A DNA stretch of 53,653 nucleotides from Methanosarcina sp. (GCA_003164755.1 PLUB01000028.1:1-53653), one strand, 5' to 3'; counted from the stretch's first letter, positions 29,273 to 39,453 are shown. The notes: a model not told the origin generated them from the letters alone. A program made the numbers and translations.

Positions 29273-29509
29273 TCAAATGGTCGTAATGACTTCATTTTCA
29301 CTTTTAATAAAGTCGCACATTTCTAAAATAAATTTATCTGTCATAAGTGGCTCTTTTTTGTTTACCCAACTATCAATTGACTCGATCAGATATTGATGCA
29401 TAGATTTATTCTTTCCAAGATCCATAAGATTCGTAAAAGCACATTCTTCTATGCTTAGAATCCAATCACCAAGTTTATACTTAAACACATCTCCACTACC
29501 GTCTTCCAA
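29273..29509 (-). CDS. Hypothetical 78-residue acidic protein
   Basis: TTG start with GGAGAT about 6 bases upstream, and a TATA-like box about 90 bases upstream (29598-29611). The product is soluble and acidic with amphipathic helices (LGDWILSIEECAFTNLMDLG, then MTDKFILEMCDFIKSENEV). I recognise no family. It points away from the tiny gene at 29672, sharing the intergenic promoter region. Confidence 0.5.
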   Translation of the reverse strand: MEDGSGDVFKYKLGDWILSIEECAFTNLMDLGKNKSMHQYLIESIDSWVNKKEPLMTDKFILEMCDFIKSENEVITTI

Positions 29510-29589
29510 AAATATATCTCCGCAATAATTAACTTCTCATAATGATTTTAGACTCTATAAAAAAATTAAAAAATAGATTGGTACTTATA

Positions 29590-29650
29590 GGTTGCAAAAT
29601 ATATATATTGTCAGGTAATTACTATAAATGAACCGGCATTATATGTACAG
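29590..29650. promoter_or_regulatory. Divergent promoter region between two tiny genes
   Basis: AAAATATATATATTG (29597-29611) can serve as TATA box leftward, and ACTATAAATG (29621-29630) rightward. Genes start at 29509 (minus) and 29672 (plus). Confidence 0.35.
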
Positions 29651-29671
29651 TATGACAAGGAGATATATAGT

Positions 29672-29776
29672 GTGGTAAAGTCAGATTCGAAAGTATTACC
29701 TAAAGCTGATGACGTTAACGCAGAAAAGACAGCTAAACCTATCGTAAAAACAGACCCTTCTGCTAACTATATTTAA
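29672..29776 (+). CDS. Possible 34-residue peptide
   Basis: GTG start preceded by AAGGAGAT (29657-29664) at normal spacing. The peptide is Lys/Asp/Pro-rich (VLPKADDVNAEKTAKPIVKT) and ends with TAA. It has no signal peptide and no known family. The good ribosome site and TATA-like sequence upstream make it credible. Confidence 0.4.
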   Translation: MVKSDSKVLPKADDVNAEKTAKPIVKTDPSANYI

Positions 29777-29905
29777 ATACAAAATCAATTACTTTTTTCT
29801 CCTGATAACCCTTACTTTTTAAGGAATATTATCGATGAAAGGAGATATTAAAACATGTGCAAAGAACACTCCATAGTATGAAAGGGTCAAATACTATAGA
29901 CTGCG

Positions 29906-30117
29906 ATGGTTGAAATGTGGGAACTTTTGACTGTAGAACAGAAAAAGAAAGTTGCAGTAATGAGAATGAATAAAGCTATAAAATTAATGGAATTAAATAT
30001 AAGTGATATGAACAGATGACCGTGTTAAAAAAAGAAGTTATAGCTAATGTTCAACAGAAAAACGATAATGAAAATTCAGGCTCTGTAGAAATTATCTTAA
30101 ATAAGAGATTTTCGTAA
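29906..30117 (+). pseudogene. Short helical protein gene, probably frameshifted
   Basis: ATG at 29906 opens a 37-residue helical frame (MWELLTVEQKKKVAVMRMNK) ending at TGA 30017-30019. A shifted frame continues with MTVLKKEVIANVQQKNDNEN to TAA at 30115-30117. Together they give about 70 residues of coherent composition. CTCTGTAGAAAT at about 30081-30092 within the second part resembles the IS5-like end at 25706. No family recognised. Confidence 0.4.
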
Positions 30118-30255
30118 CTATTCAAGTAGCCTCAAATGCTATAATTTTTCTTTTTTGGGAAATATTGCGTATTAATTAAATCCATATATTAAAGGCTAAC
30201 GAATTTTATACACAACTTCCTTCCAAAAAGTTAAAATTAAGGAGTTAATGACTAT

Positions 30256-30408
30256 ATGGCAAAACAAATTCAACAGATACTCACTGGTTTGTTGTTAGTG
30301 ATTATAGCGATATTGACAGCTTCGGCAGCAGTGACATCAGCAGCAGCTTGCAAGATGAAAGAATACTATGCTAGTTACAAAAATAAAGGCAAGAGTAAAA
30401 GGATGTAG
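30256..30408 (+). CDS. 50-residue secreted or lipidated peptide ending in TAG
   Basis: MAKQIQQILTGLLLVIIAIL followed by an Ala/Ser-rich segment and a cysteine (C32) makes a signal peptide, perhaps a lipobox (AAAC). The mature part is only about 18 residues, Lys/Tyr-rich (KMKEYYASYKNKGKSKRM). The site AAGGAG lies 10-11 bases before the ATG. The terminator is TAG; a TAA follows about 10 codons later, so amber read-through would add only a short tail. Function unknown. It resembles the exported small protein at 20439 in design. Confidence 0.5.
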   Translation: MAKQIQQILTGLLLVIIAILTASAAVTSAAACKMKEYYASYKNKGKSKRM

Positions 30409-31068
30409 ATTTCCCATATTTTTTCATACGTTTAATTTTGAAGCTTAGTACTTGAAATCAAAAATAAAGTTCAGTAGACATTTTTATTTTAAGTTATTGT
30501 TATGCATGTTAAGCTTTTATATAATATTAATTATAAAGATCCAAATTCTTATTTTGATCGTATGAGTCCTATTCAATATATAATTGCTAAATGCCAGCTT
30601 TTTCTATAAAACCTATGAATCCGTAGAAAAGAGAAATCACATTTTACAGGACCTTTGGTATACTACATTAAAAATGAATAGCAAGAAAATTTATTGAAAT
30701 TTACCTATATATGTTTTTTGCTATTTTTTTGTATTTACTGGATGCAATCGATAGAAACTTGTACATTCCTCTACATGATGGAACGATTGACTTTTAAGGC
30801 ACATAAGCAAAAATCGGGCTCTTCACTGTTTTTTGTGGGTTGAAAATAATTCTCTGGTTACTATAATTAACTGGATTCCAGATAGGTTAAAATATTTTGT
30901 TGAGATACAAATATGAAAAAATTTAATTCTTAGAATATTTTATTTATCTAAAAAACATCTGTTCAAAACTAGAATAATCATAAACCTGTAAATGGAAAAA
31001 CCAAATACTCCACTTTCTGAGCAAGCAAGGCTCTAAGACGATAATAAATATCACGCATTCGAGATGTA
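30409..31068. other. AT-rich spacer with weak repeat
   Basis: 30640-30780, in reverse complement, resembles 49300-49420 (block GGAATGTACAAGTTT and following AGTAAAT(A/G)CAAAAAA). No gene seen. Confidence 0.35.
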
Positions 31069-33402
31069 ATGATGAAACACAAAACTAAGAAATTGCAACT
31101 TATTTAATGATTTTGATTATGTTGTACCTCTTTCTACAGGTGGATGCGTAGGCCAAAGGAAATAATAACTAGACAATAATAAAAGTTATCCAGTGAACTA
31201 TCTGAAAACAGAAGCAATAACTAATTCTAGAAATGGAAACTCCACTTTTGAAGAGAGTTATACTCTTCCAAGGAACTATGAATTACCTCTGACCAAGGAT
31301 GCCATTTCCAACTATGGGAACTTTTCAGGTAGCATTCATCTTAATGAATCGGCTTTTAAAAAACTGAAAAATAATGTTTTCGTGGTGATAGAAAACCCTT
31401 ACAACTCTAGAGAGGAGTACATAACCTCAATGTATTCAACTCTCAAAGAAGATAAAGTTCCTAATTTTATTACTACTGATTCCTTGCTGCACATCTATCA
31501 TATCCAATTTGATGATACCCTACGCCAAATAGAAGAGAAAGAGTTTTATGATACTCTCTGGAAGACTGACCTTGCTCTGCTAAACGCCTCTTTAGATAAG
31601 TATAACAGTGCTACCGGGAACGAAAAAGAAGCTTCACGAAGAAATGTACCTTATTTTTCAGTTGCTTTAAGCTTGCTCCAGCCGAAACAAAAGCAGGTAC
31701 CAGAAAAAAGAGACATAAATACTTTGTTAATGAGTCCCTTTTCCCTATAGGTGCAGAGAAACAATACCATTTTGAAGTTCCTGAATTCGTGAAAAATAAA
31801 GTAGAAGCTGAAATTACCTTGATAGAATCTCACCAAGGATATAAGCTCTCCCCTATTTTCAAGCATCAGGAAGACTATTCCTAATACGTACCAAGAAGCC
31901 ATTATACTAGGTCAGAGAAACTGCAAAATTATTTCAAAGCTTTCATGTGACATGATCGAATGAGTATGCTCCTAAAGGAAAAACTAATCAAATCTGAAGA
32001 TCCCAGAAAAGATGCTCGTATTCAGACTATTCAGGCTAGCCTAATAGCGTTGGAGCTAAAAAATGAGCTTGAAATTTTCAAAAACTGGAACAAAATCTAC
32101 ACGGTCACTGCTTTGTATGTCTGTTTTCCCGATGATCTTGGTCCTTATGAATACATTAGAGCTATGGACACAGCATTTGGCAACGGAGAAAGGAAATTTA
32201 ACGAGACAAAACGGTTGAGAAACTAAAAGCAAAACTTGCCGGATATGGGGGTCCAAAAATTTATGGCGGAACAGAAAATTGTATCCTGAAACCGCCTTTT
32301 ACATCTAAACAAACAGAAGAATGTCTAAAAGACACGAGCGGGTTTCGATTTATGGGACAGCATTTTATTCTGCATTCTTATGTTTTCTCAAACATGGTTG
32401 GGGGATATACAGGAGGATATATAGGAGAAAATAAAAAACCATTTACGTTGGTGGTTTCAGAAGCTGGGCTTATCCGTGGCTTCCCGCACGGGCTTGATAT
32501 CATGGGCCTTCTGGGCTCTAAAGGGGCTCTTTACTGGCTCCGAACTTAATGACTCAAGCTATGAAAATTACAGTGTTTAGTATGAAGATGGAATCTGAGT
32601 TTTCAAACTTCAGTGCAGCTGACTGGAACAGAAACTTCTATTGGTTCTGGCTTTATTCACTCCATACCCTTTTGAAAAACTATGGAAACAGTACCCGACT
32701 TTTATGCAGATCGATGCATGGCAGAACAAGAACCTTAACACAGTTCTAGCCTCATGAACAGAACTTAGACACGATACCATACTTTTTTCTAATGGCCAAA
32801 CAGAGTGAGACTTTAGTGGGGTCAGCAAGGATGGATAGAGAGGAGGAAAAAACTAATATGGACTACTGAACCAGTACCTGAATTTTATACCAGACTACTT
32901 GTCTTAATGAATATAACAAACCAAGGTTTGAATAAAATGGGAGTTCTTGATCCGACTTCAAAGGCAAGGCTCTCAAACCTTGGAGATATTCTCTAAAGGC
33001 TCCAGACAATCTCGGAAAAAGAACTCGGAAATAAAGAACTGACAGCAGAAGATTATGAGTTCATCAAAAACTTTGGAGAATGGCTTGAGAGTACTATAAC
33101 TAATGTCGATGATAAAGCTAAGAAAACCACAATTATGGCTGATGTCCATACTGATGAGAATACTGAAACTGTACTCGAAGAAGGTGGCGGACATGTTGAC
33201 ATGCTAATAGTCGCATATAAAATTCCAGACGGCAGAATCCCTTATTGGAGCTGGGCCTGTGATGAGCCAGTATGAGTTCAAACAGCCCATAAAAGATCGA
33301 CTGACTGATGAACAATGGAGAAAAATGCTGGAGGCAAAAAAGCCTAAAAGACCTGAATGGGCCTCCAAATACATTTTTAAATTTTTATTTTCAACTATTT
33401 GA
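31069..33402 (+). pseudogene. DUF3160 lipoprotein gene, heavily decayed
   Basis: It begins with MMKHKTKK and a broken lipoprotein signal ending LSTGGC at about 31135-31150. An intact 185-residue stretch follows (31193-31750) with FITTDSLLHIYHIQFDDTLR, the DUF3160 hallmark. Later frames give LGPYEYIRAMDTAFGNGERK, FRFMGQHFILHSYVFSNMVG, FPHGLDIMGLLGSKGALY and a C-terminal YEFKQPIKDRLTDEQWRKML, all collinear with this large family (about 700 residues). At least six frameshifts or stops occur. The intact protein would be an exported, membrane-anchored protein of unknown function. Confidence 0.8.
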
Positions 33403-33858
33403 TCCCTAAACAATTTAGATTCAAAACTTTTTCATTTACCAAAACCTGTGTCTTAACAGCTTTGGTAATCGACTTCAAACCACCGATTTAATAGTTGTCA
33501 AATGCAAACCTAAATACTGAAAAAAGTGCGTGAGTCCGAATATAATCCTGTTTGCCATGAATTTCCTTTAGGTATACTTTATGAATTATTATTACTAAAA
33601 TCCTCATAATAAAACTTACCATTTTATCAAATGAGGAAAATGCATTTATGATCAAGTATCAAAATTTTCTCATTGATCCTAAACTTAGAGTGGAGCATAG
33701 AGAATACCAATAAATAAGTGAAAAGTTTTTCTGTGTTTTGTATATTTATTCCAAATAATCTCTGCTTACTTAATTTAGTTACTTAAAGCAATGATTATAT
33801 TACTTGCTGCATTAATAGGTGTCTACCAGTTTAGTGGATTACTCTATCATTGTACATT
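33403..33858. other. Spacer, nothing recognised
   Basis: AT-rich region between convergent features, with no start signals. Confidence 0.4.
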
Positions 33859-34062
33859 TCAAACTGGGAAATTTAAGAAATTCATCGATTGAGTTGTCAG
33901 ATCAGTTATCGATGTTGCTCCACATCCACATACACTGTCATCTCCACATCCACAGGTTCTATCATCATGATTATAGGGCTTTGCGCCTACGATATTTACA
34001 AGCATTAAAATCATAGCTACTGAAACTAAGGCTATTTTATACAATTTATGTTTATTTATCAT
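33859..34062 (-). CDS. 67-residue secreted Cys-rich small protein
   Basis: GGGTGA about 7 bases upstream of the ATG at 34062 supports the start. Residues 1-27 form a signal peptide (KIALVSVAMILMLVNIVGA). The mature part has four cysteines in TCGCGDDSVCGCG, a symmetric CxC...CxC cluster that could bind metal or form disulfides, then a polar tail. No family recognised. The upstream region contains a tandem duplication (34098-34270). Confidence 0.6.
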   Translation of the reverse strand: MINKHKLYKIALVSVAMILMLVNIVGAKPYNHDDRTCGCGDDSVCGCGATSITDLTTQSMNFLNFPV

Positions 34063-34097
34063 GCATTTTCACCCTTTTAGATATGCTTTATCTATAG

Positions 34098-34270
34098 TTT
34101 GAATCCATTATTCATAACATAAATACTGGAAAAAAAGGAGAAGATAGTAAATGCCATTATATTTTTAAATAGATACAGATAATCGAATCCATTTTCCGTA
34201 ACATAAATAAAGAAGAAAAATAGGGGAAGAGTAGTAAAAATATATTTATAAATAAATACATCTAATTATA
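34098..34270. repeat. Tandem duplication of about 84 bp in a leader/promoter region
   Basis: GAATCCATT...CATAACATAAAT (from about 34101) recurs as GAATCCATTTTCCGTAACAT (from about 34185). Collinear purine-rich (GGAGAAGATAGTAAA / GGGGAAGAGTAGTAAA) and AT-rich blocks follow. It lies upstream of the Cys-rich peptide gene and may contain duplicated promoter elements. Confidence 0.55.
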
Positions 34271-35000
34271 TATCCATTAATACTTTTAACTAGATGTAAG
34301 CACCGAATAACTCCATTCGAGATCTATATTTTAATAATTATTTATTCTGTAAATCACAATTTTAGTTGTATAGAATTTTAAAATTTAAGTCTCTCCACTT
34401 TTTTCATCCCAAAAACTACATAAAAATACTTGTTCAAATCCAATATTTAATTCCGGAGAATGGTTGGTTAAGCACTAAGCTGCTGTCGGATAATGTGAAA
34501 AATATTTCACTATCTGAAAGTTATAAAAGGTAATAATTCTTAATCTGTGCTTTTTTGTGCAATCAAACTTGTTAGATATAGGACTTGCACACATGCGGTA
34601 TAAAATCAAGTTCAATATAATTTGTCGATTAAACTTTGATTTTAGAAAATTAAAGATTTAATCCATTGAATTTTTAATTCAACTATATAACTCAGATATA
34701 TTGTTGAGCATATGCAGTAAATGGACATATTCTTACTTTCTTAAATAAAGTTAAAAATAAAAATTAAAAAATGCATTGGAGATCCACTCCGGCCTTTCCA
34801 GCAATTTGTCTCCAAAATGTGTCTTCATTTCTCATCGCGAATACGATTAATTAATTAAACAGGACTACTAGCTACCGTTTGTATAGAGATAGATGTTACC
34901 TCGGAGTATCAGTTGCTTATATGAGAAGATTTGTAGATTATACAAATCACTTTGTTAATTATTACAGTAAATCAATATGATATACAAGGTGATCAGTAAG
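34271..35000. other. Spacer, nothing recognised
   Basis: AT-rich region downstream of the decapeptide-repeat gene. No gene or hairpin stands out. Confidence 0.4.
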
Positions 35001-35768
35001 TTACATCAAATTGTCAGCCTTGCTTTTGTCCACCTGATTTTTGTTCACCTGAGTGTTTTTCGCCTTTGTGTTGCTCACCTGAGTTTTTGAACTGGGCGTT
35101 GCGGGTGCAGAAGGTCCATATGTCGCATCGGATATTAAACCGGGTGTTGCTGGTGTTGCTAAACCTGGTGTACCTACAGCTGGTCTTGCTCCCAGGGGGT
35201 ATTTTTCGCCTTGGTTTTGTTTACCTTGGTTTTGTCCACCTGGATATTGTCCATCTGGGAATTGTCCGTTTAGGTATTGTTCACCTGTGAATAGTCCATC
35301 TGGGAATCTTTCTCTTAGGTATTGCTCACTTGGGAATTTTCCACCTAGGTTTTTTTCACCTGTTAATAGTCCACCTGAAAATTTTTCGCCCTTGTTTTGT
35401 CCACCTGGATATTGGCCATTTTGGTATTGTTCACTTGGAAATTTTCCGTCTTTGTTTTGTCCACCTGAATATTGTCCGTTTTGAAATTGTTCACTTGAGT
35501 ATTTTTTACCTTTCTGTTGTTTATTTGAGTGTTTTCCGGCTTTGTGTTGTTTACTGAGGTGTTTTCCAGCTTTGTGTTGCTCACTTAAGTGTTTTGCACC
35601 TTTATGTTGTTCACTTGAATATTTTCCACCATTGTGTTGTTCACTGGAGTGAGAGTGTTTTATTTCATCTGCAGCGCTTACTGCCGTAGCTGTCATTGAA
35701 ATTATTACAAAAAATACTACCAAAATAACTAGTATATTTTTTCTTCTGTCAAATGCTTGTTTTCCCAT
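35001..35768 (-). CDS. Secreted decapeptide-repeat, intrinsically disordered protein
   Basis: Residues 1-33 are a signal peptide (ILVILVVFFVIISMTATAVS). About 17 imperfect ten-residue units follow (SSEQHKGAKH, LSEQHKAGKH, PSEQYQNGQY, PGGQNKGEKF types). The first units are His/Lys-rich and the later ones Gln/Gly/Phe-rich. The C-terminus is a Pro/Ala/Thr linker and an Asn/Lys/Gln tail (NTQVNKNQVDKSKADN). No globular domain or anchor is visible. The His-rich units could bind metals. It is probably extracellular or envelope matrix. The start ATG has an AGGAAG site about 13 bases upstream. Function unknown. Confidence 0.7.
   Translation of the reverse strand: MGKQAFDRRKNILVILVVFFVIISMTATAVSAADEIKHSHSSEQHNGGKYSSEQHKGAKHLSEQHKAGKHLSKQHKAGKHSNKQQKGKKYSSEQFQNGQYSGGQNKDGKFPSEQYQNGQYPGGQNKGEKFSGGLLTGEKNLGGKFPSEQYLRERFPDGLFTGEQYLNGQFPDGQYPGGQNQGKQNQGEKYPLGARPAVGTPGLATPATPGLISDATYGPSAPATPSSKTQVSNTKAKNTQVNKNQVDKSKADNLM
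35180..35690 (-). repeat. 30-bp tandem coding repeats
   Basis: The decapeptide units correspond to 30-base repeats, seen on the plus strand as TGTTG/TTTTG TTCACTT-GA/GG-TNTTTT blocks. Variation grows from right to left, suggesting expansion by slippage or recombination. Confidence 0.65.
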
Positions 35769-36197
35769 TAAATATGCACTTCCTATTTATTTTTAGAAAT
35801 ACATGATATTGTAATTCGAGTCTTTTTTTATGTACTGATGATGTACATACTTAGAGACGTTTATTCTTGTCACTGTAGTTATTTTAAATTATACGAAGAA
35901 TAGTTTCTAAATGGAAAATAATCCTGCATAAAATTTTTTGCAATCAAAAAACAAAAAAATACTAAGAATTATTTATTATTATTTGTGAAGTCATCAGAAT
36001 CTAACATTATATATTACTTGTGAAAGAAGCAACCAGAAAGGATTTCATGAAGTGGATTTCTGCGGACACTACGTTATATTACAATTATTTCCTTGTTTTA
36101 ACCTGTCCTGCTTGGTTACTGTTGATCTGGCTTCGGTGGCCTGGCTCTTCTTTTAAACCTTGGACTGGTCTTCCGGCTTGCCTGGGAGCCTGCAAGC
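35769..36197. other. Upstream region of the repeat protein and spacer
   Basis: It should carry the repeat-protein promoter. The frame at 36020-36214 has a hydrophobic stretch but no ribosome site and overlaps the next pseudogene. Confidence 0.35.
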
Positions 36198-36434
36198 ATG
36201 GGAGTAGATTTTAAACCTTGAAAGGATAATACAAAATGGTGATCAAATACGCAGAAACAGTCAAAAAGATCCTTAACACTCGAACTTGAAGGACAGAATT
36301 TATTGTATATCCTGAAACTTGCGGACATGATGGAAGCCGACGAGCTATACGACCTTATGCCAGAATATAAAAATGCCGCGAAACAAGCTGTAGAACAAAT
36401 TAAGGCTATTATCGACAATTGTGACATCTACTGA
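36198..36434 (+). pseudogene. Small soluble protein gene with two in-frame TGA codons
   Basis: One continuous plus frame of 78 codons from ATG 36198 to TGA 36432-36434 contains two internal TGAs (about codons 8 and 15). After them it reads TLELEGQNLLYILKLADMME and ADELYDLMPEYKNAAKQAVE, a coherent acidic helical protein. The preserved downstream frame argues for a recently inactivated gene. Family unknown. Confidence 0.5.
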
Positions 36435-37224
36435 CTTATTTTTTTTTGGCGTTGTTCTGGGCTTCATTGAAGCCTATTCTAGAGGCTTTCATTACTAAGA
36501 GTGTAAGTTTGTGCTATGCTTACTAGGACTCTAAAATTTAGTGCCTCAAACATTTAATATTTTTTACATATAATGGATTTAATCAGTGAGTTAAAGATAC
36601 CCAAAAAGCTGGGGAATTACTTTATTTTTCGTAATACTTCGTTATATTTAAGCACTAGTTAGCAAGTTAAGTGAGCGAAAACTCAAATAAATCTTCGTTT
36701 TTTCCTAATAACAGCCATGCTTGATTAAAGTTTCACCACCCTTAAACTTATCCGTGCGTTGTAAGAGATTCATCTTGCTTCAAGTGCATATCCATGTAGT
36801 TTAGAGCCCATTCGAAAAGTCATTAATGACATGTTGTAAAGTATCCAGAGACAGAGAACGGGAAATAATATATAACCGGTATGGGCGCATTAGAAGCCTA
36901 AGTAACGTTTAAATTACGTCTTTAGTAGTTTAATATTAACTCATTGAAAATTATGCCTTAGAAGAATTATAAGAAATTATTTTTATAAACTTTTATACCG
37001 TAAAGTAATTTCTAAATCTCAAAGATAAGATTTTTGGATGCCAATGATAGTATTCTTGAGTCAGAAAATTATGTTCTCATTTACCAGACTTGTTTAATAG
37101 ACAAATTTAGATAAAATTCTAAACGTATTCATGTATTAAAAGTTGGTTTTTGAAATTCTGCTGTTTTGATTGGTAAAATGAAATAAAAAGTTGAACCTTT
37201 GCCTAATTCAGATTATTATTTTTA
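36435..37224. other. Spacer downstream of ftsY, nothing recognised
   Basis: No gene with start signals and no matched repeat. Confidence 0.4.
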
Positions 37225-38487
37225 CTAATTAAAAAGTTGATCTATGAACCATTCGGGATCGAACTTTTTCAGATCTTCGTAGCTCTGCCCTATCCCAAAA
37301 AAGAGAATTGGCTTTTTTGTGATATAGGCAATGGAAATTCCAGCTCCACCTTTGGCATCGGCATCGATTTTTGTCAGAATAGACCCATCTATTGGCACAA
37401 TGTCATTGAATAGGGCAGCCCTTTCAACTGCATCATTTCCTGCGACTGCTTCATCTACAAAAATTATGAGGTCTGGAGTACTTATCCTGCAAATCTTTTC
37501 CATCTGTGCCATGAGGTTCAGGTTTGTATGCATACGGCCTGCAGTATCTGAAAGCACGAAATCTATTTTATGGGCTTTTGCATACTTGACTGCATCATAA
37601 ATAACCGCTGCTGGATCAGCTCCAGGCTGATGCTTAATCATTTTTACTCCCAGCCTGGTAGCATGAATCTCAAGCTGGTCAATAGCACCTGCCCTGAAAG
37701 TATCTCCTGCAGCCAGAATTACGGAATGACCTGACTTAAGCAGCCTGTGAGTTAACTTTGCAATAGATGTTGTTTTTCCTGTCCCATTAATCCCAACAAA
37801 AACAATGTGGACAGGCTTATCTATATTCTCCACATACTCGTCAAAATCATAGGTATTAGCAGACACAATATCCAGGATAGCTTTTTTCAAGGCTGCCTCC
37901 ACTATTTCTTCTGTATTGCTGCCAATACGTTTTGTGGTACCTGTGAGCTGATTTTTCACTGATTCCACAATCGCCTCGGAAACTGAGAGAGCAAGATCAC
38001 TTTCTAGAAGACCCATTTCGAGTTCCCATAGAGGCTCTTCCAAATCCTTAATATCCAGATAGACTTCCCTATTAAAAACCAGAGCTTTTGCCTTCTGCGC
38101 AAACCCAACATTCGATACCTTTTTAAAAAAGGATTTTTTCTCCTTAGGTTTTTGATCTCCATACACTTTTTCTTTTTCAGCATCAATCTCTGCCGCTTTT
38201 TTTCTCTCTTTAACTCTTTTTTGGTATTCGTCCTTTTTCTTGTCTTGTTTGTCAACAGTTATAGGCGTAGTCGTTACAGACTCTATATGCTCAATTTCGG
38301 GACTTTCCTCTCTCAGAGATGTTACAAAATCTGTCTCTTCTAAAACTGGCTCGAGTTCCCCTACAGGGACTTCTTCGTTTTCAGGTGCTTGTTCAGCTTC
38401 ATATTCAATAGCTACTGCTTTCTTTTCAATAGTTTTGCTGAGCGCATTTTTAAAACTCCCAAGTTTCTCTTTAAATTTGTTGAACAC
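37225..38487 (-). CDS. ftsY: Signal recognition particle receptor FtsY
   Basis: The membrane-associated GTPase that receives SRP-ribosome complexes for cotranslational insertion. It has an acidic, charged A domain (about residues 20-125), then the N domain, then the G domain with GINGTGKTT (232-240), the RAGAxxQL insertion block, DTAGRMHTN (314) and TKIDADAKGG (372). The C-terminus FGIGQSYEDLKKFDP is typical. GTG at 38487 gives the family start MFNKFKEKLGSF (420 residues); an ATG at 38496 is three codons longer, and the ATG at 38556 is unlikely. It lies downstream of prefoldin alpha in the standard archaeal order but with a 298-base gap, so it may have its own promoter. Confidence 0.94.
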   Translation of the reverse strand: MFNKFKEKLGSFKNALSKTIEKKAVAIEYEAEQAPENEEVPVGELEPVLEETDFVTSLREESPEIEHIESVTTTPITVDKQDKKKDEYQKRVKERKKAAEIDAEKEKVYGDQKPKEKKSFFKKVSNVGFAQKAKALVFNREVYLDIKDLEEPLWELEMGLLESDLALSVSEAIVESVKNQLTGTTKRIGSNTEEIVEAALKKAILDIVSANTYDFDEYVENIDKPVHIVFVGINGTGKTTSIAKLTHRLLKSGHSVILAAGDTFRAGAIDQLEIHATRLGVKMIKHQPGADPAAVIYDAVKYAKAHKIDFVLSDTAGRMHTNLNLMAQMEKICRISTPDLIIFVDEAVAGNDAVERAALFNDIVPIDGSILTKIDADAKGGAGISIAYITKKPILFFGIGQSYEDLKKFDPEWFIDQLFN

Positions 38488-38785
38488 AGGATCCATCCAA
38501 GAGATATTCAATAAAAAATAAGATATTGTAGATCTCGAAAAACCTCTGATTTTCACTAGTCATTTAGATACTATTTATAAGCATATGACGAAATTTAGGA
38601 ATTCATCTAAACCTTCTATCATTTATTAAAGTGAAAATTTTCATTCTTCAGAAGATTTTTATATAGTCCAATTTTTAGTTAGTTGTTTATGAAACGTATA
38701 TAAAGTAATTTGTTGAAATCGGATGTTTCTCGAAATTCTCTTTAAGTTGAAATCTTTGATTTAACTTTTGACTGAACCAGATTTT
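38488..38785. other. ftsY upstream region
   Basis: AT-rich, probably with a minus-strand promoter around 38640-38720. No gene. Confidence 0.35.
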
Positions 38786-39217
38786 TTAAGCCTGGCCAAG
38801 TTGTTGAATTTTTTCAGCCTCAACTTCTAGAGCCTGCATACCCTGTATGAATTTAGTCAGTGAAGCGCTCATCTGTTCGAGAATTTTCGTAAGCTGCTCT
38901 TTTCGGCTGTTCAAGGTATCAATAGCTTCATCTACTGTTTTTTCCGCCCTAAAGCCTGCTCCGAGGTCTACAATGATCCTGCCTGCATTTTTCACTTCGG
39001 CATAAACAAATGAGCCAAAACCTACAGGAACCATTGTTTCAGCAATTTTACCTTCTGCTGAAGCCACCTTCAGCTCGTTTATAGCTATTATTGTCTGATC
39101 GCAGCTTGAAATAGAAGCCTGAATCATACTCATTTCCTGCCTCAAGGCTTCAGTTTCTCTCTGGAACTCCTGATACTTGGTCGCAATATTTCTGGCATCT
39201 TCACTGATTTCGACCAT
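38786..39217 (-). CDS. pfdA: Prefoldin subunit alpha
   Basis: A subunit of the hexameric prefoldin chaperone that holds unfolded proteins with coiled-coil tentacles and passes them to the thermosome. The 143-residue product has two long coiled-coil helices (about residues 5-45 and 95-140) around a beta-hairpin core including VPVGFGSFVYAEV. ATG at 39217 is chosen because GAGGAGTGA lies directly upstream; the GTG at 39226 would overlap the preceding gene's end. Only 5 bases separate it from L18Ae, so they are cotranscribed. Confidence 0.93.
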   Translation of the reverse strand: MVEISEDARNIATKYQEFQRETEALRQEMSMIQASISSCDQTIIAINELKVASAEGKIAETMVPVGFGSFVYAEVKNAGRIIVDLGAGFRAEKTVDEAIDTLNSRKEQLTKILEQMSASLTKFIQGMQALEVEAEKIQQLGQA

Positions 39218-39222
39218 ATCCT

Positions 39223-39399
39223 TCACTCCTCAGCAATGCTTTCTATCTGGATCTGGCTTCTTTTAATGCAATGCTTGCTTCCAAAGACAGAATATACCTT
39301 ATCTATTGCATTTTTCTCATTCTGACTTTCAACTTTCTTAGTGAAATTTTCCCAGTTACTTCCTGCTTTAAATTTGCCTTTGACAAAAAAATTTTTCAT
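39223..39399 (-). CDS. rpl18a: Large-subunit ribosomal protein L18Ae (LX)
   Basis: A 58-residue ribosomal protein starting [20 protein letters not shown] and ending [12 protein letters not shown], typical of archaeal LX. ATG at 39399 is preferred because GGTGA stands 5-6 bases upstream and the length fits the family. The longer frame from 39435 has no site. Operon order eIF6-L18Ae-prefoldin is conserved in Euryarchaeota. Confidence 0.9.
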   Translation of the reverse strand: MKNFFVKGKFKAGSNWENFTKKVESQNEKNAIDKVYSVFGSKHCIKRSQIQIESIAEE

Positions 39400-39453
39400 C
39401 TTGGTCACCACACTTGATATAGCTTTATTTCGCAATAATTGAATGATTAGTGC

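Noticed and set aside
35066..35690. Plus-strand frames opposite the decapeptide-repeat gene
   Set aside because: They are shadows of the 30-base repeats; the minus frame has signal peptide and start signals.
36198..36434. Two in-frame TGA codons as selenocysteine
   Set aside because: Methanosarcina is not known to make selenoproteins and no SECIS-like hairpin is evident.
38496..38556. Longer FtsY start at 38556
   Set aside because: It adds an uncharacteristic hydrophobic N-terminus without a ribosome site; the family begins at MFNKFKEKL.
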